DNA of 20,011 nucleotides, taken from Methanoculleus marisnigri (lineage in GTDB: Archaea; Halobacteriota; Methanomicrobia; Methanomicrobiales; Methanoculleaceae). Position 1 is the stretch's first letter; each line of letters opens with the position of its first letter. Positions 14,210-20,011 of the stretch are shown piece after piece. The position numbers were made by a program, and so were the translations under genes. Where the stretch lies: contig DASQ01000094.1 in assembly GCA_002503885.1 (NCBI GenBank), positions 1 through 20,011 of the forward strand, in the 5' to 3' direction. The notes beneath the pieces are model-generated. The model worked only from the letters and a program-made list of their open reading frames with translations, was not told the DNA's origin and made no database searches.

Positions 14210-14998
14210 ATGGTAAAAGTATACACGATTGCGTCCGGTAAAGGCGGGACCGGCAAAACAACGGTCACAGCAAATCTGGGGCCGATGCTTGCTCAATATG
14301 GAAAGAAGACATGTATTCTGGATGTCGACGTCGGAATGGCGAATCTCGGGCTCATTCTCGGGCTTGAGAACCTGCCGGTGACCCTGCACGAGGTGCTGGC
14401 AGGCAAAGCCCGCGTCAGGGATGCCATCTACGATGGGCCGTTCGGCGTCAAGGTTGTCCCGTGCGGGCTCTCGTTACAGGGTTTCCAGCAATCGAACCCG
14501 GATCGACTCAAGGATATCATGGCAGACCTCGTGAGCGAGTTCGACATCCTGATCCTGGATGCTCCTGCGGGGATCAGCAAGGACGGCGTCATCCCCCTGA
14601 CTGTTGCCGACGGGGTGATCCTTGTCGTAAACCCAGAGATCTCCTCGATCGTCGACGCCTTAAAGACAAAGATCCTGACCGAGACGGTCGGCGGCCACAT
14701 CGAAGGGGCGATCATCAACCGGGTTGTCGGTAGTGGGGACGAGTTCAACCGCGCACAGATGGAGAAACTCCTCGGGGTCCGGGTGCTCGGGGTCATACCG
14801 GAAGACCCCAACGTCCGGCGCGCGTCTGCCGGAAGGTCGCCGATCGTGGTGAAGTATCCGACATCCGGGGCATCGAAGGCATTTAAGCGCATCTCTGCCG
14901 ATGTAGCCGGCATCGAGTATGTCGAGGAGGAGACGCCCGAACTCCGGGAGAGCTTCGTCGATCGGCTTGCCCGTGCTCTCTTCCGGGCAAAGGCCTGA
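14210..14998 (+). CDS. MinD/ParA-type P-loop ATPase
   Basis: This is a 262-residue deviant Walker A ATPase. The motif SGKGGTGKTT (residues 9-18), the switch LDVDVGMANLGL and the DAPAG motif (ILDAPAGISKD) are all present, as expected for the MinD branch, whose members dimerise with ATP and bind membranes or cargo. The C-terminus, SFVDRLARALFRAKA, could form an amphipathic membrane-targeting helix like that of MinD. ATG 14210 is chosen because the family N-terminus VKVYTIASGKGG follows at once; the frame is open 24 codons further upstream but overlaps the previous gene. Archaeal MinD homologs have been tied to positioning of chemosensory and motility machinery, so cell division is not the only candidate role. 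Confidence 0.93.
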   Translation: MVKVYTIASGKGGTGKTTVTANLGPMLAQYGKKTCILDVDVGMANLGLILGLENLPVTLHEVLAGKARVRDAIYDGPFGVKVVPCGLSLQGFQQSNPDRLKDIMADLVSEFDILILDAPAGISKDGVIPLTVADGVILVVNPEISSIVDALKTKILTETVGGHIEGAIINRVVGSGDEFNRAQMEKLLGVRVLGVIPEDPNVRRASAGRSPIVVKYPTSGASKAFKRISADVAGIEYVEEETPELRESFVDRLARALFRAKA

Positions 14999-15270
14999 GG
15001 ATTGCCCGGCCGATCGCTCTCATTACCGCCTTTCTCTTTTTGGTCTTCACCACGATTGCAGCGGCAGGCGGAGATCGGACCCGTGCGAGCGTTGGGTCGA
15101 ACTCACCGGTACCGGTCATCCCCGGGGTTGCAAGGGACGCACGATGCGCCCGGGGTAAAGACCGTCTAAAACAGCCTACCACACCGGCCGGATTCTGCCG
15201 TCAACCCGAGGGTGGGGCCATTTACCCTTACGAATCCCCAGGCCCCCCGTATGGCCAGAAGGTACGGTGA
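14998..15270 (+). other. 376-base gap (14999-15375) with a signal-peptide-like frame lacking a normal start
   Basis: No recognised gene lies between MinD and the ferredoxin. A frame open from the MinD stop to 15270 begins RIARPIALITAFLFLVFTTI followed by AAAGG, which has the charge, hydrophobic core and AxA end of a secretion signal. The rest (about 60 residues) is rich in Arg, Pro and Gly and shows no domain. There is no ATG, and no GTG or TTG before the hydrophobic core. It may be a decayed secreted-protein gene, a gene with an unusual start, or chance. The 15270-15320 part holds nothing recognisable. Confidence 0.25.
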
Positions 15271-15324
15271 AACCGCATAGAATCCGGTATTCTCTCCCGA
15301 GACGAAGAGGCTTGCAGCGAACAA

Positions 15325-15340
15325 ACTATATATTTTTAAT
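15325..15340 (+). promoter_or_regulatory. TATA box for the hydrogenase operon
   Basis: ACTATATATTTTTAAT is a strong AT-rich box in GC-rich surroundings, predicting transcription from about 15355 and a leader of about 20 bases. AGAGGG at 15364-15369 precedes ATG 15376. Confidence 0.65.
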
Positions 15341-15375
15341 AGCAGGAAGTGGTAATCACATTCAGAGGGCTCGTA

Positions 15376-15618
15376 ATGGATATACATGTGGATAAGGACG
15401 CGTGCGTCGGATGCGGTCTCTGCGTCAAAGACTGCCCGATGCACGTGTACGAACTCCAGAACAACGTGAGTGTCGCGGTCAGGCCGAATAACTGCATGGG
15501 ATGTCTCTCCTGCCATGAGATCTGCCCGGCCCAGGCACTCGAGCACCGCGGCATCTACGCTGCCAAGAGGCATTACATCGACATTAAGGTCTGTGAGATG
15601 CTTCGGAAGGTGGTCTGA
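15376..15618 (+). CDS. 2[4Fe-4S] ferredoxin
   Basis: This 80-residue electron carrier has two complete cluster motifs, CVGCGLCVKDCP and CMGCLSCHEICP, each of the form CxxCxxCxxxCP, so it should carry two [4Fe-4S] clusters. A short C-terminal extension (AAKRHYIDIKVCEMLRKVV) is unusual for a free bacterial-type ferredoxin. It is the first gene of the hydrogenase operon and shares one base with the V4R gene (TGATG). It may take electrons from the hydrogenase small subunit. ATG 15376 is chosen over an in-frame GTG (15349) that would start inside the predicted leader. Confidence 0.93.
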   Translation: MDIHVDKDACVGCGLCVKDCPMHVYELQNNVSVAVRPNNCMGCLSCHEICPAQALEHRGIYAAKRHYIDIKVCEMLRKVV

Positions 15619-16181
15619 TGAGCGCGGGATACATCGATGAACTGCATGAGGCCTTTCACTCCGATCTCGTCTATCGCTCCGAGGATATTCCCCTGGAGTG
15701 TTCGCCGAAGCCAAAAGAGATGGAACAGACGCTCCACGGCGTGATGAAACTCAACGGTCTCGTGATCAGGTCGCTTGAGGAGATCGCAGGCAGGGGGGCA
15801 AACGCAGTCACCTACCGGGCCGGGAAGAAGTTCGGCCACGAGGTCGCCAAATACTTCCAGAAGCGCGAGGACGTGGAGGGGGCGCTTCACGAACTCTCCG
15901 ACCTGCTTCGCGGCCAGTACTCCTTCGAGGTCTGGAAGCCCGAGGATAAGGAGACGTTCATCATCGAGGAGAACGGCGAGACCTTCATCTACCTCGTCTT
16001 CCACGACTGCATCGTCCGCCAGACGCTCCGGCGCAACGGTCTCGACCAGGGCGGTCCGCTCTGCCAGACGCTATTCGGCTACGTCGTCGGCGCGATCGAG
16101 GAGATCACCGGCAGGAAAGCCAAACTGGAGATCGTTCACACCGGCCCGAACGCCTGCTTGAAGAAACTGATTCTGAAATGA
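15618..16181 (+). CDS. V4R (4-vinyl reductase) domain protein
   Basis: This 187-residue protein resembles the V4R domain of the XylR/BchJ/TRAPP-Bet3 superfamily, which binds small hydrophobic molecules. The match is mainly in the second half: GKKFGHEVAKYFQ, then FHDCIVRQTLRRNG, GPLCQTLFGYVVGAIEEITG and the closing TGPNACLKKLILK, whose two Cys (PLC and NAC) are typical. There is no DNA-binding or enzymatic domain, so it probably acts as a ligand sensor or assembly factor. It is cotranscribed between the ferredoxin (one-base overlap) and the hydrogenase small subunit (six-base gap). V4R proteins are not part of standard Mvh or Frh operons. Confidence 0.8.
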   Translation: MSAGYIDELHEAFHSDLVYRSEDIPLECSPKPKEMEQTLHGVMKLNGLVIRSLEEIAGRGANAVTYRAGKKFGHEVAKYFQKREDVEGALHELSDLLRGQYSFEVWKPEDKETFIIEENGETFIYLVFHDCIVRQTLRRNGLDQGGPLCQTLFGYVVGAIEEITGRKAKLEIVHTGPNACLKKLILK

Positions 16182-16187
16182 GGCAGA

Positions 16188-17108
16188 ATGATAAAGATTG
16201 CTATTGAAGAACTGGCAGGGTGTTCGGGATGCACGATTGCGGTGCTCGATCTCCACGAGATGCTTCTGGATGTCGTCGCGGAGGCGGATATTGTCTACTC
16301 TCCGGTGATCATGGACGTAAAAGAGCCCCCTGAAGGCATCGATATCGCGTTCGTGACCGGGGCAGTCCGGAATGAAGAGAACCGCGAACGCCTCGAGAAG
16401 ATCCGGAAGCGGTCGAAGACGCTCGTGGCGCTCGGCACCTGCGCCTGCTACGGTGGGATATCGGGCCTCTCGATGCTGAGCTCGAACGAGGACCTCTTCT
16501 CCTGCGTCTACCGGGAAGTGGAGACGGCAAAGCCCAACGGGGTTATCCCGACAGACGTGCCTCCGTTCCTCTACCGGGTGTTCGCGGTGGGAGACCTTGT
16601 AAAGATCGATTACTACGTCACGGGCTGTCCGCCTAAAGAGGCGTTCTTAAAGCAGATCATCCCGGCGATGATCGCGGGCAATACCCTCGAACTCTCACGC
16701 AAATCGGTCTGTGCAGAGTGCGACAGGATCATGGGGCAGGTAGAGAACTGGACCCTCAAGCGGCGGCACGAGGGTGTTCCCGACCGTGAGCACTGCCTGC
16801 TCGGGCAGGGATATCTCTGTCTCGGGAGCGTCACCTTCGGGAGATGCGGGGCGTCGTGCCCTAAAAACAACATCCCATGCCACGGATGCAACGGCCCGTC
16901 GCTCGATATCCTCCGTGAGCCCTGCCGGGACATCCACGGCATGATGGTGCGGAGAATTTCGGATCTCACCGACAAGCCACAAAAAGAGGTGGAGAAGGAA
17001 CTCTACGACGTCGCCCACACGATGTACGCCTTCACCATCGGGAGCCTGATCATGGAGGATAAAGAGACGTCAAAGATCCGGGACCTCGTTAAGGAGAGGA
17101 GCAAATGA
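16188..17108 (+). CDS. [NiFe]-hydrogenase small subunit (group 3, MvhG/FrhG-like)
   Basis: This is a 306-residue iron-sulfur electron-transfer subunit of a [NiFe] hydrogenase. The proximal cluster ligands are EELAGCSGCTIA (C12/C15), GTCACYGG (about residue 85) and GCPPKEAF. The C-terminal half has CAECDR, then CLLGQGYLCLGSVTFGRCGA and CPKNNIPCHGCNGP, ligands for further clusters as in MvhG/FrhG. There is no Tat signal, so it is cytoplasmic. The group 3 assignment rests on these motifs; the subgroup is unclear. The operon has no MvhD to link to heterodisulfide reductase and no FrhB to bind F420. The stop overlaps the large-subunit ATG by four bases. Confidence 0.93.
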   Translation: MIKIAIEELAGCSGCTIAVLDLHEMLLDVVAEADIVYSPVIMDVKEPPEGIDIAFVTGAVRNEENRERLEKIRKRSKTLVALGTCACYGGISGLSMLSSNEDLFSCVYREVETAKPNGVIPTDVPPFLYRVFAVGDLVKIDYYVTGCPPKEAFLKQIIPAMIAGNTLELSRKSVCAECDRIMGQVENWTLKRRHEGVPDREHCLLGQGYLCLGSVTFGRCGASCPKNNIPCHGCNGPSLDILREPCRDIHGMMVRRISDLTDKPQKEVEKELYDVAHTMYAFTIGSLIMEDKETSKIRDLVKERSK

Positions 17109-18472
17109 AGGAGATCACGATCAGCCCGGTGACCCGGATCGAAGGCCACGCCGGCGTCAAGATCTTCCTCAACGACCAGGGAGAAGTCGACTCGGCCCAC
17201 TTCCAGGTCGTGGAACTGAGAGGATTTGAGAAATTCCTCATCGGCGCTGCAATCGAGGAAGCACCCCGGATCACGCCCCGCATCTGCGGGATATGCCCCT
17301 CGGCGCACCACCTGGCGGCGGCGAAGGCGACCGACCAGATCTTCGGTGTCGAGCCGCCCGCGACCGGAAAGAAACTCCGGGAACTCCTCAGCGTCGGCCA
17401 GTTCGTCCATTCCCACGCCCTCCACTTCTTCATGCTCGCGGCCCCCGACTTCATCCTGGGCCACGATGCACCGGCGGAGACGCGCAACGTCATCGGGCTT
17501 GCCCGTCACTCGCCGGAGCTCGCGAAGAAAGCGATCGCGGTCCGGAAGTTCGGCCAGCGCCTGACGGAAGCGGTCGGCGGCAAACCCATCCACCCGGCAA
17601 ATGCGCTCCCCGGAGGGATGTCGACGCCGCTCACGGAAGGAAAGAGAGCGGAACTGGCTGTTATGGCGGCTGAAGCGCTCGGAATCGCCCGCGAAGGATG
17701 GGACCTCGCACGCGGCCTCCTCGACGGCGTCGATACGGAGATCGGGGCTGTAAAGACAGGATTCATGGGCATGACCAATCACGGGCTCTACTCGACCTGC
17801 GATGGGCCTGTTGCGATGCTCGGCCCGGACGGAGGCAGAGTAGGTTCGTTCTCAGGCCCGGAGTACACGAACTTCATCGAGGAGTACTCGGAAGACTGGT
17901 CCTACCTGAAGTTCGCCCGGTTCAAGGGCGGAGACTACTACCGGGTCGGGCCGCTCGCCCGGCTCAACATCGTGGAGAGGATGGGCACGGAGCATGCGGA
18001 CGCTGCTCTCGCGGAGTACCGGCAGCGGTTCGGCACCGTCACCCAGGCTGCGCTCGCCTACCACCTGGCACGCTACATCGAGTTCCTCGCCTCGTGCGAG
18101 CGGGCGGTTGCGTTGCTCTCGGACCCCGGCATCACCGGTTCCGATATCCGGGCTCCGGCGGGGAAGGTTGTAAACCGGCGGGGCGTCGGGATCATCGAGG
18201 CCCCCCGGGGGACCCTGATCCACGACTATACCGTCAATGAGGCCGGCATCATCGAACGGTGCAACCTCATCGTGGCGACCTGCCAGAACAACTACGCAAT
18301 TGACCGGGGTGTGGAGGATATGGCACGCCGGGTGGTGGAGAACGGAGCGTTGACTGAAGGGGCGGCAAACCGTATCGAGATGATCATCAGGGCGTATGAC
18401 CCCTGCATCTCGTGCGCAACGCACGCGATAGGAAGGATGCCCCTCCGGATTGAGTGCATCAGAAGAACGTGA
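17105..18472 (+). CDS. [NiFe]-hydrogenase large (catalytic) subunit
   Basis: This is the 455-residue catalytic subunit for reversible H2 oxidation. The N-terminal SPVTRIEGHAGV (Glu13), the first nickel pair RICGICPSAHH (C61/C64) and the second pair DPCISCATH (C434/C437, His440) are all intact, so it should bind the full [NiFe] centre. A 15-residue tail, AIGRMPLRIECIRRT, follows His440, the expected cleavage point of a HycI-type protease such as that at 12433-12909. The sequence groups with cytoplasmic group 3 enzymes (MvhA/FrhA-like), but the partners in this operon differ from both. The ATG overlaps the small-subunit stop. The next gene begins 12 bases downstream. Confidence 0.95.
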   Translation: MKEITISPVTRIEGHAGVKIFLNDQGEVDSAHFQVVELRGFEKFLIGAAIEEAPRITPRICGICPSAHHLAAAKATDQIFGVEPPATGKKLRELLSVGQFVHSHALHFFMLAAPDFILGHDAPAETRNVIGLARHSPELAKKAIAVRKFGQRLTEAVGGKPIHPANALPGGMSTPLTEGKRAELAVMAAEALGIAREGWDLARGLLDGVDTEIGAVKTGFMGMTNHGLYSTCDGPVAMLGPDGGRVGSFSGPEYTNFIEEYSEDWSYLKFARFKGGDYYRVGPLARLNIVERMGTEHADAALAEYRQRFGTVTQAALAYHLARYIEFLASCERAVALLSDPGITGSDIRAPAGKVVNRRGVGIIEAPRGTLIHDYTVNEAGIIERCNLIVATCQNNYAIDRGVEDMARRVVENGALTEGAANRIEMIIRAYDPCISCATHAIGRMPLRIECIRRT

Positions 18473-18484
18473 GGCGATGAAATT

Positions 18485-18832
18485 ATGTTAAAACAGATCC
18501 TGGGAGAATTTCTGAAACTTGATGGGGTTACCGCCGCAGTCGTGGCGGGACGGGATGGCTTTGTGATCGAGAGTGTCGTTGCGGGGGACGTAGACGTCGA
18601 AGCCCTCGGTGCCATGGCATCGACCGGCATGGGTACGTCTGAGGCAATGAGCAATGAACTCGGGAAGGGAGAGATGTCCCAGATGCTCATCGAACTGGAG
18701 AACGGGCCCATCCTGCTCTCTCCGCTCTCGGAAGACGAGTTGATCGCCATCGTGGCGAACGCGAATGTCAACGTCGGGCGAATCCGGTACGAACTGAAGA
18801 AGAACAGGGATCGAATAACTGCTGCTCTGTGA
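18485..18832 (+). CDS. Roadblock/LC7 domain protein
   Basis: This 115-residue protein consists only of a roadblock/LC7 domain: LKQILGEFLKLDGVTAAVVA, GRDGFVIESV, then LGKGEMSQMLIELENGPILL and DELIAIVANANVNVGRIRYE. These dimeric proteins (MglB, Bet3-related) regulate small GTPases or act as scaffolds. Translation starts at ATG 18485 with GAGG at 18471-18474; the gene is 12 bases after the hydrogenase large subunit and so cotranscribed. No small GTPase gene is in the window. A link to hydrogenase activity is inferred from operon membership only. Confidence 0.88.
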   Translation: MLKQILGEFLKLDGVTAAVVAGRDGFVIESVVAGDVDVEALGAMASTGMGTSEAMSNELGKGEMSQMLIELENGPILLSPLSEDELIAIVANANVNVGRIRYELKKNRDRITAAL

Positions 18833-18836
18833 GACG

Positions 18837-19508
18837 ATGCTACCCGACGGCGTCTCACTGGGGCGACTGCAGGGGTCTATCGCGGCCCTTGCTTCGATCA
18901 GCCCTCACTTCACAGGAGCGGTGCGTATCAATGGGCCCAAAGGGGCCGGTTTTATCCTGGTCCAGAACGGGAATCCATACGCAGCCGCGTTCGAGGACAC
19001 CGACAAAAACCTGCTGCTCAGTGGAGACGAAGCTTACAGGCACCTGCTTGACCGGCCCTCGCTCAATTATGAACTTATCGCGTACACCGCCGAAGAGACC
19101 GAGGCGGCCCGGGAGGCCTCCCGTGAGACGGGATGCCTGGTGAGCGGAGACGGTGCAAAGCCTGCTGCCCGGACCCGGCTGGCGGAGACGAGTTGCCTCG
19201 ACCAGATCGCACTTCAGCCGGGTGTCATTGCCGTCTCGGTCTTTCACGAGGGGTTTGGCCTTCAGTCGGTGGGCTCCGCGGACTTTGACCAGGTGGCTGC
19301 GGTCGCCGAAGACCTGCTCCGCGCCGGCACCCGTATCACCGCCGATATGGAGATGGGGGATCTCTCCCAGATGATCCTCGAGACACCGGGAGGGAAACTC
19401 ATCATCGCGCCTTACGGTGACCTCTCCCTCTGCATATTCGCGAAGCCCGACGCCAATCTCGGTCTGATCCGGCTCTCGATACGGGGCATGCAGATCGGGC
19501 CGGCCTGA
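18837..19508 (+). CDS. DUF2226-like / roadblock fusion protein
   Basis: This 223-residue protein has two parts. The N-terminal half (about residues 1-100) runs MLPDGVSLGRLQGS, FTGAVRINGPKGAGFILVQN and GNPYAAAFED, a pattern shared with the start of the DUF2226-like protein at 13010. A linker follows, and the C-terminal half (about 120-223) is a roadblock/LC7 domain with CLDQIALQPGVIAVSVFHEG, MEMGDLSQMILETPGGKLII and DANLGLIRLSI, close to the neighbour at 18485. It starts four bases after that gene's stop and is last in the hydrogenase operon. It may dimerise with the stand-alone roadblock protein. The function is unknown. Confidence 0.8.
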   Translation: MLPDGVSLGRLQGSIAALASISPHFTGAVRINGPKGAGFILVQNGNPYAAAFEDTDKNLLLSGDEAYRHLLDRPSLNYELIAYTAEETEAAREASRETGCLVSGDGAKPAARTRLAETSCLDQIALQPGVIAVSVFHEGFGLQSVGSADFDQVAAVAEDLLRAGTRITADMEMGDLSQMILETPGGKLIIAPYGDLSLCIFAKPDANLGLIRLSIRGMQIGPA

Positions 19509-19609
19509 GAGAAGGGGCGGCCTCAACACCCCCCCACTCCCGGCGAACCGGTTGTGCAGAGTGTGCGAGTCCGGTTTACGGCAGGTTCTGAACGTATTTT
19601 TTCGGCTTT

Positions 19610-19810
19610 GTCAACTACCCCCGGTTAAAACCGGGGGCTTGCAGCGGGGGCCCCTTGTGGGGCACAGGGCTGCAATTTAATCGGTGCGAAGGTTGACGGT
19701 TCAAAAGACGTCCTTATTCGCACGGGCCGGTTGACGCGGCCCCTACCGATTATCCGTGGAACCACGGAATCACCGGCTACCTTTCGTAAATGGTTCAGAG
19801 CGCCGTTGAC
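19610..19810 (-). ncRNA. Candidate omega RNA scaffold and IS right end, right copy
   Basis: This is the inverted counterpart of 70-270, identical in all 201 bases, with the terminal hairpin at 19618-19637 and the end GTAGTTGAC at 19610. The adjoining flank (reading leftwards on the minus strand) begins AAAGCCGAAA and would be the guide if the RNA works as in other TnpB systems. Confidence 0.6.
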
Positions 19811-19879
19811 ATCGGCGTTGATCAGGGTGCCCAGAGCACTCCGGTACAGTCCTCGCTTGATCCGCCGCTTCCTCCCATA
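19610..19879. repeat. Inverted repeat, right arm (partner 1-270)
   Basis: This is the reverse complement of 1-270 with six mismatches, all in the tnpB coding part farthest from the element's end. The arm orientation would let homologous recombination invert the whole intervening segment. Confidence 0.9.
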
Positions 19880-20011
19880 GGGCGGTTTTCGGATCGGGTC
19901 GAGCGCGAGAGCGTCCACCTGCGAGGTGTATGCCTCGGAGTGCGAGTCATCGAACCGGATACCATACCCCTCGCACTTGCTCTTCAGCTTCTGCCGGAAC
20001 TTGTGGAAGGG
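19625..20011 (-). CDS. tnpB: TnpB (IS200/IS605 family), C-terminal part cut by window end
   Basis: This is the last 128 codons of a second tnpB; the frame is open to base 20011. It reads FHKFRQKLKSKCEGYGIRF, then DSHSEAYTSQVDALALDPI, RRIKRGLYRSALGTL and INADVNGALNHLRK with the RuvC-III Asp. Where many TnpB proteins have a four-Cys zinc ribbon, this one has the EAYTSQ segment and no Cys pairs, a variant I recall from part of the archaeal TnpB family. The coding part differs from the left copy at six of the first 69 shared bases and the remainder is identical. Completeness beyond the window is unknown, as is the presence of tnpA. Confidence 0.9.
   Translation of the reverse strand, partial: PFHKFRQKLKSKCEGYGIRFDDSHSEAYTSQVDALALDPIRKPPYGRKRRIKRGLYRSALGTLINADVNGALNHLRKVAGDSVVPRIIGRGRVNRPVRIRTSFEPSTFAPIKLQPCAPQGAPAASPRF

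Noticed and set aside
16188..18472. Calling the subunits frhG/frhA or mvhG/mvhA
   Set aside because: The motifs fit group 3 in general but the operon lacks frhB, frhD and mvhD, so a specific symbol would overstate what is visible.
1..20011. CRISPR array, tRNA or rRNA genes
   Set aside because: No regularly spaced direct repeats, no cloverleaf with TTC-arm sequence and no conserved rRNA segment were found by eye on either strand.

Overview
The window looks like chromosomal DNA of a hydrogenotrophic methanogen of the order Methanomicrobiales, most likely Methanoculleus or a close relative. The reasons are high G+C, archaeal genes (archaeal-type DnaG primase, UPF0058, a DUF2226-like protein), AT-rich archaeal TATA boxes ahead of several genes, and a strong [NiFe]-hydrogenase theme. 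The genus is inferred from gene content, not from a database search.

Layout. Both ends are cut inside IS200/IS605-type tnpB genes in opposite orientation (1-270 and 19610-20011). Their last 201 bp are identical, and this is the region expected to encode the omega (guide) RNA. The left copy seems to have landed just after the start codon of a minus-strand gene. Next come a secreted lipoprotein, a third and diverged copy of the same right-end hairpin without tnpB (893-952), msrB, and a tandem pair of secreted paralogs (1482-3844, minus). A SAM methyltransferase follows. Then come hypC-hypA-hypE (4918-6478), a GNAT/DUF2156/dihydroorotase operon (6561-9196), a DUF167 protein, dnaG, UPF0058, and a minus-strand RimK-type ligase (11553-12356). 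Divergent from the ligase is a hydrogenase maturation protease (12433-12909).

The right half holds two signalling-like modules. The first (13010-14998) encodes a DUF2226-like protein, a membrane-anchored roadblock-like protein and a MinD/ParA ATPase. The second (15376-19508) is a six-gene operon: 2[4Fe-4S] ferredoxin, V4R-domain protein, group 3-like [NiFe]-hydrogenase small and large subunits, a roadblock/LC7 protein, and a protein joining a DUF2226-like half to a roadblock half.

How it fits together. HypC/A/E and the protease are parts of the machinery that builds and proteolytically matures a [NiFe] centre, and the large subunit at 17105 has every residue that machinery needs, including a cleavable C-terminal tail. 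The hydrogenase lacks the usual partners in the operon (no MvhD, no FrhB) and instead carries a ferredoxin, a small-molecule-binding V4R protein and two roadblock proteins. The same DUF2226-like plus roadblock pairing recurs next to MinD. The most interesting reading is a hydrogenase linked to a roadblock/MinD regulatory or positioning system. The linkage is visible in the sequence; the function is inference.
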